Assembly (NCBI GenBank): GCA_947463915.1 | Contig: CANHVO010000017.1 | Span: forward strand, 1-42,213 | DNA length: 42,213 nt | Reading direction: 5' to 3' | Source of the DNA: Planctomycetaceae bacterium | GTDB lineage: Bacteria; Planctomycetota; Planctomycetia; Pirellulales; Pirellulaceae | Part shown: one piece after another, positions 31,990-39,066 of the stretch | Layout of the letters: every line of letters begins with the position of its first letter | Numbering within the stretch: position 1 is the stretch's first letter | Notes under the pieces: generated by a model | Told to the model about the DNA's origin: nothing | The model's input: the letters and a program-made list of their open reading frames with translations, nothing else | Databases searched by the model: none | Program-made: the position numbers and the translations under genes

Positions 31990-33642
31990 TCATTCCGCAT
32001 TGCTTTCGGCCATTTTCGATTCCCAAAATTGACTCGAGCGTGCTACCCAAGGTTCATATTTTATTTTTGCTTCCGGCGACGAATTGATGCTTTCGCTTGC
32101 TCCCTTTTGCCATCGCTGAAAAAACGAAACCGCCTCTCTAGAAACTCGTGGTTTGCCATCGAAAACAAAATAAAACGGTGCGGTCGTAGCCATTCGGTAG
32201 CCCTTTGTGTGTTCGGTCACAACCCGAATCACCAACCAGCCCGACTTGTCGATTTCGATCGGAGGAAACTCTCCGCGTTTGTAGTGATCTTCGAGTTTCG
32301 CACTGTAGATGGTGTCTCCGTTGAAGACCACATCCAAGTAGTCGACAGGGTCCCGTACGGCCAGTGAAACCCCGATATCCAAAGCGATACTCTGTGAGCG
32401 GTAACTGGTTTGCACGCTTCCTGGTGGTAGACCGTTGATGTTCGCTCGAAGCATGGGCCCGTTGGTTACAAACGTATGTCCATTGGAAACAGCTTGCCAC
32501 CACGCGGCTTCATCGGGCGGGTTGGCCGAGTAAGTGTAAACGCGGTTGTACCCGACAAGCGTTTCGTTTCCGGCGAATCCACTGCCAGCGGTTGGAGTCA
32601 ATTGAAGACCTGCCTCAAGCATTTTCCAGTAGATACTTTCGCTCAGCTTACCAACACCCAGCGCATCCTTGTATCGAACGGAGTCAATTGATTCGATGGG
32701 GGCAAAGATTTGACTCGGCGATTTTTCCTTGCCTAGTGTCAGCAGAACTTTTCCGAATACACCTTTTTCGGGCGATGGTGCAACGACCATCCGGTCGTCT
32801 CCTCCCAATCGATTGCAGGAAGAAAGTATTTGCACGGAACGGATGGCGTCACTTGCCAAGAGGAGCGGGACGTCGCGTGACCAAGGGCGAAGCAATTCGA
32901 CAACGACTGGCTTCTGATCTTTCGGTTGATCCAGAAGCTCGAGGGCTTCGGCCCCGTCCGATGATTTGGCTGGCGCTGGCTTCACGCCATGCAGCAGAAT
33001 CGCACCATGTTCCCACTCCAAGCTGCGGCTCGATGTTTGGAGCCCCAGTCCGTTGGGATTGATTTCGGCTTTCGTGCTTTCGTCTACTGCATTGTCCTGC
33101 CCTTTGCTCGAGCGACCTTTCTGCGGAGGGTTGGTATTTAGGACCTTTGATTCTTTGACTTCTGCTGTCGAAACCGTTAGGTCGACCGCGTCGGCAGCTT
33201 GCCATCGCAACAGATCGCTCGCAGGGAGCGCAGAGAGGTGGTCTCCGCTGTACCAATGTTCGGCATGCATATTGATGGAGCGTGGGATTACGATCGAAAC
33301 TGAATCTTTGGCTCGAGGCTCGATCGTAAAGCCACCTTTGATTTCGTTGAACTCAGGGCCGCGCTGGGCGGAGAATTCAAATTCTCCGTTCGGGGGAGTC
33401 AATTGCAATTTCTTTTCTGCCAGCCACTGCTCTTGGGAAAAGAGAACTTTCCGAGGTCGAACTAGTTTTTTGCCGGATTTGGTAAATGTAAGTCTAGCCG
33501 AGACAGGATCGCCGCTATCCTTATCAGTAAATTCAAGCTCCACGGCACCTTGGCCGGCGCAAAAGCCAGGACAAACTGCATGGACTAAGGAGATTGCGAG
33601 GGCGATGAGGATTCGATCAAGTGGAATGATTGTTTTGCGCAT
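31990..33642 (-). CDS. Secreted CehA/McbA-like protein with a degenerate metal site
   Basis: A 550-residue protein with a signal peptide (about 1-29, ILIALAISLVHAVCPGFCAG). Features of the CehA/McbA (PHP-type) metallohydrolase family are the N-terminal beta domain (VELEFTDKDSGDPVSARLTF), WYSGDH near 130-135, YWKMLEAGLQLTPTAGSGFA, VGYNRVYTYS and AAWWQAVSNGHTFVTNGPML. Where active members carry a GDLHVH-type metal motif this one reads GDHLSALP, with a single histidine, and a low-complexity stretch (about 160-200, KGRSSKGQDNAVDEST) breaks the domain. It is therefore probably not a functional hydrolase of the usual kind and may instead bind a ligand. The ATG at 33642 is divergent from the DnaJ-like gene, 113 bases apart. 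Family assignment is moderately sure; function unknown. Confidence 0.78.
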   Translation of the reverse strand: MRKTIIPLDRILIALAISLVHAVCPGFCAGQGAVELEFTDKDSGDPVSARLTFTKSGKKLVRPRKVLFSQEQWLAEKKLQLTPPNGEFEFSAQRGPEFNEIKGGFTIEPRAKDSVSIVIPRSINMHAEHWYSGDHLSALPASDLLRWQAADAVDLTVSTAEVKESKVLNTNPPQKGRSSKGQDNAVDESTKAEINPNGLGLQTSSRSLEWEHGAILLHGVKPAPAKSSDGAEALELLDQPKDQKPVVVELLRPWSRDVPLLLASDAIRSVQILSSCNRLGGDDRMVVAPSPEKGVFGKVLLTLGKEKSPSQIFAPIESIDSVRYKDALGVGKLSESIYWKMLEAGLQLTPTAGSGFAGNETLVGYNRVYTYSANPPDEAAWWQAVSNGHTFVTNGPMLRANINGLPPGSVQTSYRSQSIALDIGVSLAVRDPVDYLDVVFNGDTIYSAKLEDHYKRGEFPPIEIDKSGWLVIRVVTEHTKGYRMATTAPFYFVFDGKPRVSREAVSFFQRWQKGASESINSSPEAKIKYEPWVARSSQFWESKMAESNAE

Positions 33643-33755
33643 CGGTCAATTCGAGGTTGGTTTGCCCTGGGGAATCCGTTGAAATCCAGCTAAAATACTT
33701 TATCGGCTATCGACATCCGTTCCGAATTGTCTTTGGCCAACACGAGAGTACACGC

Positions 33756-34700
33756 ATGGAAACAAGTATGGCAAACGATTATTACAAAGTTTTGGACGTC
33801 GAGAGAACCGCCTCTAGCGAGGAAATTTCAAAGGCCTACAGGAAACTTGCTCGTAAATTCCATCCGGACCTGAATCAGGACGACAAGAACGCGAAGAAGC
33901 GTTTTCAAGAGGTTCAACAGGCATACGATTGCTTGAACGATCCTGAAAAACGCAAAATGTACGACCAGTTCGGGGACAATTACGAACAGTACGGAAAGAA
34001 TCCCTTTGCTGGTGGCCAATCGCGCGGGGCACCTCAAGGAGGAGCTGGGTTCGATTTCGGAGACATCTTTGGTCGTGGTGGCGCGGGCGGCGTCGACCTG
34101 GGAGATATTTTTGGTCAGTTTGCAGGTGGACAGAGTCGCACGCGACGCGCAGCTCCCCCTCGCGGTGCGGATATCTCGGCGGAGATTGCGGTACCACTGC
34201 GAACGATCATCCACGGTGGCGAGACACGCATCCAATTGGACAACGACGGCAAAATGGAATCGATCACCGTCAAGATTCCAGCCGGAATCGAACCGGGTAA
34301 AAAGGTTCGGCTTCGAGGGCAAGGGCATCCTAGCCCAAATGGCAAACCGGGTGACTTGATACTTAAGGTAAACTTGGAGCCGCATCCCTGCTTCAAAATC
34401 GTGGGAAGCAATCTTGAACTGCGACTGCCGATCTCGATCCCTGAGGCCGTTCAAGGTGCGCGTATAGATGTCCCGACTCCAGCCGGCACCGTTACGTTGA
34501 CCATTCCTCCGATGAGCAACAGTGGCAAGAAGCTTCGAATCAAGGGGCAGGGTCTAAAGGGACCAGGTGGTGTCGTTGGTGACATGATGGTCGAACTGAT
34601 GATCAGATTGCCTGAACAAATCCCGGCGGCAAATATGGAAGGCATCGATCAATTAGCTGCGGCCTACATTAAACCAGTCCGTGATGGCGTTCAGCTTTAA
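33756..34700 (+). CDS. DnaJ-type co-chaperone, CbpA-like
   Basis: The ATG at 33756 follows CGAGAG with seven bases between and gives 314 residues; a second ATG at 33768 (MANDYYKVLDV) is equally plausible, and an open frame to 33630 is not coding. The J domain (about 5-72) has the HPD motif at 36-38 in KFHPDLN and the helix QAYDCLNDPEKRKMYDQFG. A Gly/Phe-rich linker (about 78-140) and two beta-barrel substrate-binding domains follow (GGETRIQLDNDG, VKIPAGIEPGKKVRLRGQG, GDLILKVNLEPHPCFKIVG and PTPAGTVTLTIPP). There is no cysteine zinc finger, so it is a class B, CbpA-type protein. It would stimulate DnaK ATPase; DNA binding as in E. coli CbpA is not shown. The LarA-like gene starts 63 bases downstream. 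Confidence 0.93.
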   Translation: METSMANDYYKVLDVERTASSEEISKAYRKLARKFHPDLNQDDKNAKKRFQEVQQAYDCLNDPEKRKMYDQFGDNYEQYGKNPFAGGQSRGAPQGGAGFDFGDIFGRGGAGGVDLGDIFGQFAGGQSRTRRAAPPRGADISAEIAVPLRTIIHGGETRIQLDNDGKMESITVKIPAGIEPGKKVRLRGQGHPSPNGKPGDLILKVNLEPHPCFKIVGSNLELRLPISIPEAVQGARIDVPTPAGTVTLTIPPMSNSGKKLRIKGQGLKGPGGVVGDMMVELMIRLPEQIPAANMEGIDQLAAAYIKPVRDGVQL

Positions 34701-34763
34701 CGTTTTCGACAAACAATATTGTGTTCACTGATTCTTACGCTTGGCGATGATAGGGATAACTAA

Positions 34764-36059
34764 ATGAGCGATTCGATTTCGATTCGGTATGGCAAAGGGG
34801 AATTGCATGTGCGGCTGCCGAATGGTTGCGAACCGACGGTGATTCGCAAACCAGATATGCCCGTTTTGCAAGAACCGCTTACAGCCATTCGAGAAGCATT
34901 GTTGAACCCGGTCGACGCCCCCTCGATCGCAGAGCTTGCCAAGGGCGTGAAACGCGTATGCATAGTCATTTGCGACATTACGCGTCCTGTTCCAAACGGA
35001 CCAATCCTCAAGGGGCTGATCGAACAGCTCAGTGCCAACGGCGTGACGTTGGACCGCATCACGATTTTGATTGCGACCGGTCTACACCGGCCCAATTTGG
35101 GCCGTGAGATGCGCGAGGTAATCGGAGACGACTGGGTGTTCGACAACATTCGAATCGAGAACCACTTTGCTCGCGACAAGCATTGGATGGTCGACCTTGG
35201 TCATACACCGACTGACGGTATTCCGGTCGTATTGAATCGGCATCTGGTGGACGCAGATTTGCGAATTGCGGTTGGATTGGTGGAGCCGCACTTTATGGCG
35301 GGTTACTCAGGTGGCCGAAAGGTTATCGCGCCTGGTGTTGCAGGTGAAGAAACCATTCGGACATTCCACAATCATCGCTTCATGGCCGACCCGCTGGCCT
35401 GCAACGGCAACCTACTAAACAATCCACTGCACCGGGGGCAGTTGGAGATCCTAAAGATTCTGGGGAAAGCATACGCGTTCAACACAATCATCGATGAGGC
35501 GAGACGCATGAGCTTTGTCAATTTCGGAGATTGCGAAAAGAGCCACCTGGAAAGTGTTGCTTTTGTGAAACGGTACGCGGAAGTGCCTTTAGAGCGGCAG
35601 TTCAATACCGTGGTGACAAGCGCAGCGGGCTATCCTTTGGACAAAACGTATTATCAAACAGTCAAGGGCATGGTCGCTCCCATCCAGATTCTTGCCGACG
35701 GTGGCAGGATGATTATTGCAAGTGCCTGCGAAGAGGGCCTTGGGTCGCACGAGTATCGTCAGTCCCAGTCGTATCTAGTTTCGTTGGGTAGACAAGGATT
35801 TTTGGATCGAATCCGCCCGATGCCGCTAGCGGATATCGATGCATGGCAAACGCACATGCTGCTTAGAACTCTAGCAGTAGGCAACGTTTCACTTTACAGC
35901 GAGGGCCTAAAGGGCCCAGAGCGTGAACTGACCGGAGTTCAAATGGTGGAGTCGATCGAAGACTCAATTGCAGCAAGTATCTCGCAGTCTGGAGACAAGT
36001 CGATTGCGATCATACCAGAAGGCCCCTACGTGATCCCCACCCACGCCAAATCCCGTTAG
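34764..36059 (+). CDS. LarA-like nickel-pincer racemase family protein (DUF2088)
   Basis: A 431-residue protein with the features of LarA, the lactate racemase whose cofactor is a nickel pincer nucleotide bound covalently to a lysine. The residues align well: H108 in ATGLHRP, H176 in EPHFMAGYSGGRKVIAPG, the attachment lysine K186 in GRKVIAPG, H202/H204 in TFHNHRFM, K301 in KTYYQTVKGM. The N-terminal motif VICDITRPVPN is also present. The larB, larC and larE genes that make the cofactor are not in the window. Many members of this wide family racemise 2-hydroxyacids other than lactate, so the substrate is not certain. It follows the DnaJ gene in the same direction by 63 bases. The start ATG at 34764 has GGGATAA upstream. 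Confidence 0.93.
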   Translation: MSDSISIRYGKGELHVRLPNGCEPTVIRKPDMPVLQEPLTAIREALLNPVDAPSIAELAKGVKRVCIVICDITRPVPNGPILKGLIEQLSANGVTLDRITILIATGLHRPNLGREMREVIGDDWVFDNIRIENHFARDKHWMVDLGHTPTDGIPVVLNRHLVDADLRIAVGLVEPHFMAGYSGGRKVIAPGVAGEETIRTFHNHRFMADPLACNGNLLNNPLHRGQLEILKILGKAYAFNTIIDEARRMSFVNFGDCEKSHLESVAFVKRYAEVPLERQFNTVVTSAAGYPLDKTYYQTVKGMVAPIQILADGGRMIIASACEEGLGSHEYRQSQSYLVSLGRQGFLDRIRPMPLADIDAWQTHMLLRTLAVGNVSLYSEGLKGPERELTGVQMVESIEDSIAASISQSGDKSIAIIPEGPYVIPTHAKSR

Positions 36060-36073
36060 GCACTGCTAAAGAA

Positions 36074-36119
36074 GTGAGCCTGAGGCGCTAGCCGAATTCT
36101 TTCGACCTGCAAAAATCGG
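36074..36119. repeat. 45-bp dispersed repeat, copy 2
   Basis: GTGAGCCTGAGGCGCTAGCC and the following bases to AAAAATCGG match 19597-19641 with about four differences. It lies 15 bases behind the LarA-like gene. A partly similar stretch with GGCGCCTGG follows at 36130-36145. Confidence 0.8.
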
Positions 36120-36221
36120 CTAGAATTTCAGGCGCCTGGTAGCTGAATTCGTGAAAAATCGACAGGAAACGAATTCTTGCGAATCAATCTACGAATCGTG
36201 GTACGCTATCCGCCGATCGCA

Positions 36222-36857
36222 TTAGGCAGCTTGCGTTGGCGAGCTGGCTACCAACCGATCAGAAGGCTCGTTTAGCGTGATTGGGGACGATCGATTGGTG
36301 GATGAGGATCGATGGCCTTCGCATCCACTTTTGCGGCAAGATGAATTGCGAACAGGACGCCTTAAATTGAAGCCGTGAGCGATTACCAAAAGCAAACCAC
36401 CAAGTGGCGTCATCCAAGGCTGAACTAAGGACAGCAACTCCGGACTGACAAGGCTAGCTGTGTATGTCGATCCTGGGTGGGCGGCGTGCATGTGCGTCTC
36501 GCCTGGAACATGATTGTGCTCGTCCGCAGCCAACTGAGCAGATTCCCGCAGAGGACGCGAGCAGCACTCGTCTGGCAAGAAAAAAGCAGCTGTGATCAAC
36601 AAGGCCAAGCCGGCCGTTGACAAGGACAGAACGCGATAATCGCGAAATTTGATAAAAGCGGGCCAAATTGCCAGCGAAACCATTCCGACACATATCAAGG
36701 CCGCAATTTGATGAAACCGCGGACTTGCCATCCATTCGGTAATACTCAAAGCGGGCAAAAACACCAACAAAATAGGAGTTGCAGCACAATGGATCGCGCA
36801 AGCCACCGAGGCGAGAATGCCCAGAGAGTCTTTCCACTGATTCCCGCTTTTCTCCAT
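36222..36857 (-). CDS. MerC-type membrane protein
   Basis: A 211-residue membrane protein with four hydrophobic segments (about 12-36, 47-68, 74-95, 143-163). The start MEKSGNQWKDSLGILASVACAIHCAATPIL has the CxxHC pattern (C20, H23, C24) of the MerC family, mercury-uptake proteins that take up Hg(II). The region after helix 3 carries ECCSRPL and a His-rich loop (DEHNHVPGETHMHAAHP), which could bind metal. The C-terminal 45 residues (CRKSGCEGHRSSS) are polar and not part of the family. No merA, merR or merP is present in the window, so mercury resistance is not shown; planctomycetes have many MerC-domain proteins of unknown use. It is divergent from the YggS gene. ATG at 36857. Confidence 0.85.
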   Translation of the reverse strand: MEKSGNQWKDSLGILASVACAIHCAATPILLVFLPALSITEWMASPRFHQIAALICVGMVSLAIWPAFIKFRDYRVLSLSTAGLALLITAAFFLPDECCSRPLRESAQLAADEHNHVPGETHMHAAHPGSTYTASLVSPELLSLVQPWMTPLGGLLLVIAHGFNLRRPVRNSSCRKSGCEGHRSSSTNRSSPITLNEPSDRLVASSPTQAA

Positions 36858-37012
36858 GGTATAGTTTTGCTCCTAGATGAATTGGACCTCGTGTCTCCCG
36901 TCTCGTCGGTTGATTATCATATCGAATTGAGGCGCACATGCAATGTTATTGCAAAAGAAATCCAAAATGTTTGCATTCGAATTGTTCATGGATAACAAAC
37001 CGGAAAGTCCAC

Positions 37013-37735
37013 ATGGCCAACTTGGCAAATAAGTACAACCCAACCAAAGAGCGTCTCCAAGCCAATTATCTTGAAGTTTTAGAACGAATTGAGCAATCTG
37101 CGGCCCGATCGGGTAGGGTTGCGCATGACGTAACAATGATCGGGGTAACCAAGTACGTTGACGCTACGATTGCGGGTTGGCTCGTGGAATGTGGCTGCGA
37201 CAACCTAGGAGAAAGCCGTCCACAAGTCCTTTGGGAAAAGGCTGAATTTCTATCGGATTTGCCGATTAAATGGCATCTGATAGGACATTTGCAGCGGAAC
37301 AAAGCCAAGCGAACTCTCCCCATCGTTACGGCGATGCACTCGCTGGACTCCATTCGCATTTTGGAACAAGTCCAATTGGACTCTTTGTGTCGAGACATCC
37401 CTCTTCAACTCTTGCTAGAAATGAATGTATCCGGCGATCCAACCAAAACAGGAATGATGATTTCTGACGCGGAGGAGCTACTGACCACTTGGCAATCCGA
37501 ACCGAACAAGCATCCGAAGTTAGAACTGGTCGGACTTATGGGCATGGGAAGCTTGGAAGGTGGCGTTGACCAAGCTCGAAAAGATTTTGTAGCTCTTCGC
37601 AACCTACGAGACCGATGGGCAAAACAATTTGGTCTGCCACTCAAGGAGCTGTCGATGGGTATGAGCGACGACTTCGAAGCAGCCATCGAGGAGGGAGCCA
37701 CCATGGTTCGCATCGGTTCGGTTTTGTTCGTGTGA
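37013..37735 (+). CDS. YggS family PLP-binding protein
   Basis: The ATG at 37013 has CCGGAAAG upstream with seven bases between and gives 240 residues; an open frame of 25 codons further upstream is Cys/Lys-rich and not conserved. Motifs of the YggS/PLPBP family are present: the PLP lysine K47 in IGVTKYVD, NLGESRPQVLWEKAEFL, KWHLIGHLQRNK, MNVSGDPTKTG, LVGLMGMGSL and LSMGMSDDFEAAIEEGATMVRIGS. The family has an alanine-racemase-like barrel and controls free PLP levels, without known catalytic turnover. The usual NYVQE-type segment is replaced by SRPQV. It is divergent from the MerC-like gene. The stop is followed at once by a dispersed repeat. Confidence 0.95.
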   Translation: MANLANKYNPTKERLQANYLEVLERIEQSAARSGRVAHDVTMIGVTKYVDATIAGWLVECGCDNLGESRPQVLWEKAEFLSDLPIKWHLIGHLQRNKAKRTLPIVTAMHSLDSIRILEQVQLDSLCRDIPLQLLLEMNVSGDPTKTGMMISDAEELLTTWQSEPNKHPKLELVGLMGMGSLEGGVDQARKDFVALRNLRDRWAKQFGLPLKELSMGMSDDFEAAIEEGATMVRIGSVLFV

Positions 37736-37744
37736 AAAATGAGT

Positions 37745-37829
37745 GCGTAGCGAAAGTCGTCAAGACTTTCGTTGCATTACTTTCGACGCATTCACTGCCC
37801 TGCCGAAACTCTTGACGAGTTTCGCTACA
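37745..37829. repeat. Dispersed double-hairpin repeat (GTAGCGAAA family), copy 5, inverted
   Basis: GTAGCGAAAGTCGTCAAGAC comes first and GACGAGTTTCGCTACAA second, so it has the same orientation as the copy at 23542-23611. The spacer is longer (85 bp in all). It lies between the convergent YggS and the small secreted-protein genes. Confidence 0.85.
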
Positions 37830-37861
37830 AGTTATCGTGTGATGTCACGCTTCCCCAATCT

Positions 37862-38425
37862 CTAACGAGCAACAAGCGACTCTAAAGCCGGAGTTGCCAA
37901 AGCGGGCGTTACCGCTGGCACTGCCCGTTGTTCTGCCGCGGCCACAGCAATCACAGGCGTTGGCACGGTGGCTTTAGGCTCGTCTGGCTCTTGGGGTTGG
38001 GACTGCAAAAATTTCTTTGGGTTCTGAATTAAAGAAATACGCAGTCGCTCATCGTGAAACTTTTTGTTGGATCGCTCAGGGTCGACTTGCGTCCAGCTCT
38101 CGCGGTAGAGACGGCTGGTTATCTTGCGAAGAAGGCGTTGGTCGGTATCAAACCAATCTACCTGGTAGAGTTCTGTTTCTTGATTTTTGACCGGGCGACG
38201 GTTGAGGTATTCTCGATCCTCGACGAGACACCACGCCCTAACTTGGAACTTGCCCGTTTCTGGTGCTCGCTCGTAAAAAACGACCTGATCGTAAACGAGT
38301 CGGCCTTGCTGATCGAAAAAATGATTGAGTTCGATCAGGTCGACATACTCGTCGACAGATTGGTTGCCTTTATGTGATACGGAAGCGCAAACAATGAGAC
38401 AGAATGCAAAAGACATTGATAACAT
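37862..38425 (-). CDS. Small secreted protein of unknown function
   Basis: A 187-residue protein with an N-terminal hydrophobic segment (about 2-17, LSMSFAFCLIVCASVS) that is a probable signal peptide. The middle (about 25-120) is beta-rich with VDLIELNHFFDQQGRLVYDQVVFYE and VRAWCLVEDREYLNRRP, followed by YQVDWFDTDQRLLRKITSRLYRESWTQVDPE, a pattern of a single globular domain I cannot name. The C-terminal 45 residues are Ala/Pro/Val-rich (PTPVIAVAAAEQR) and probably unstructured. It lies between the repeat at 37745-37829 and a long gene-poor stretch. Start ATG at 38425; no ribosome site is evident. Confidence 0.68.
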   Translation of the reverse strand: MLSMSFAFCLIVCASVSHKGNQSVDEYVDLIELNHFFDQQGRLVYDQVVFYERAPETGKFQVRAWCLVEDREYLNRRPVKNQETELYQVDWFDTDQRLLRKITSRLYRESWTQVDPERSNKKFHDERLRISLIQNPKKFLQSQPQEPDEPKATVPTPVIAVAAAEQRAVPAVTPALATPALESLVAR

Positions 38426-39066
38426 GACCGCGAACCCTCAATTGAAAACTCCTTGGGTAGACCGAATGTCGTTTGAGACTATCGAGGAGATTACATGAGC
38501 CGCGAGAAGCAGCGCGGTGGTTCACTCGCTTACAAAGTGTGTGCGGTCGAGTAAGCAAACGAACCGAGAGGGCAGGAGAGTTTCCGCGTTACATCATCCA
38601 ACGATTCTGCAAGCAACCACCTCACTAAAAGATAGAACCCAGACCGAATTCGATCGGAAACGAAAACGTAAAGGGAATTCGAACCAGCGACTAAGTCCAT
38701 GCTTGTCAGCGTGGGCCAAATCCATTCGAAAGACCTAATAACAAAACATCGGTCGCCAAATCAAGGCTAGTTGAGTCGAAATACATTAGCTAGGGGAAAG
38801 TTCCTAGAAATCCTTAGGCTCACATGGCCCACAGAGTGACCGAAGAAATCAGAGTCGCACATCAATGTTATGCGTCAACATCAAGCAAAACAAGTCAACA
38901 CCCATCGAAATCGAGCACTAAGGCGAGTGCTGGGTACCGATATACCTAGCACGACGCGCAAGCTAGTGAATTAGCACGACGCCGTTCCGTTTCCTCGTTT
39001 AACAGTCAGCCGAAGGCGCACTGGCGCCGCAGAAAGTGCGCCCTCGGCTGACTGTTAAACGAGTGG
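38426..39066. other. Gene-poor region, mainly repeats
   Basis: No credible coding region. A short open frame at 38517-38738 lacks a ribosome site and family features. The segment near 38946-38985 has a direct repeat TAGCACGACGC spaced 32 bases apart. A small palindrome AGCACT / AGTGCT is at 38914-38931, and the large hairpin at 38994-39063 ends the region. A small RNA cannot be excluded. Confidence 0.6.
38994..39063. repeat. Large palindrome behind the PSCyt/PSD1 gene
   Basis: Two 29-base arms, CTCGTTTAACAGTCAGCCGA and onward, form a stem with one mismatch around a 12-base loop. The 3' arm ends three bases before the stop codon of the PSCyt/PSD1 gene on the minus strand. A solo arm of the same family occurs at 19539-19566. 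It could act as a terminator or 3'-protecting structure, or be a mobile repeat. Confidence 0.85.

Noticed and set aside
38517-38738. Short plus-strand open frame in the gene-poor region
   Set aside because: No ribosome site, no family pattern, composition unlike the neighbours; likely random.
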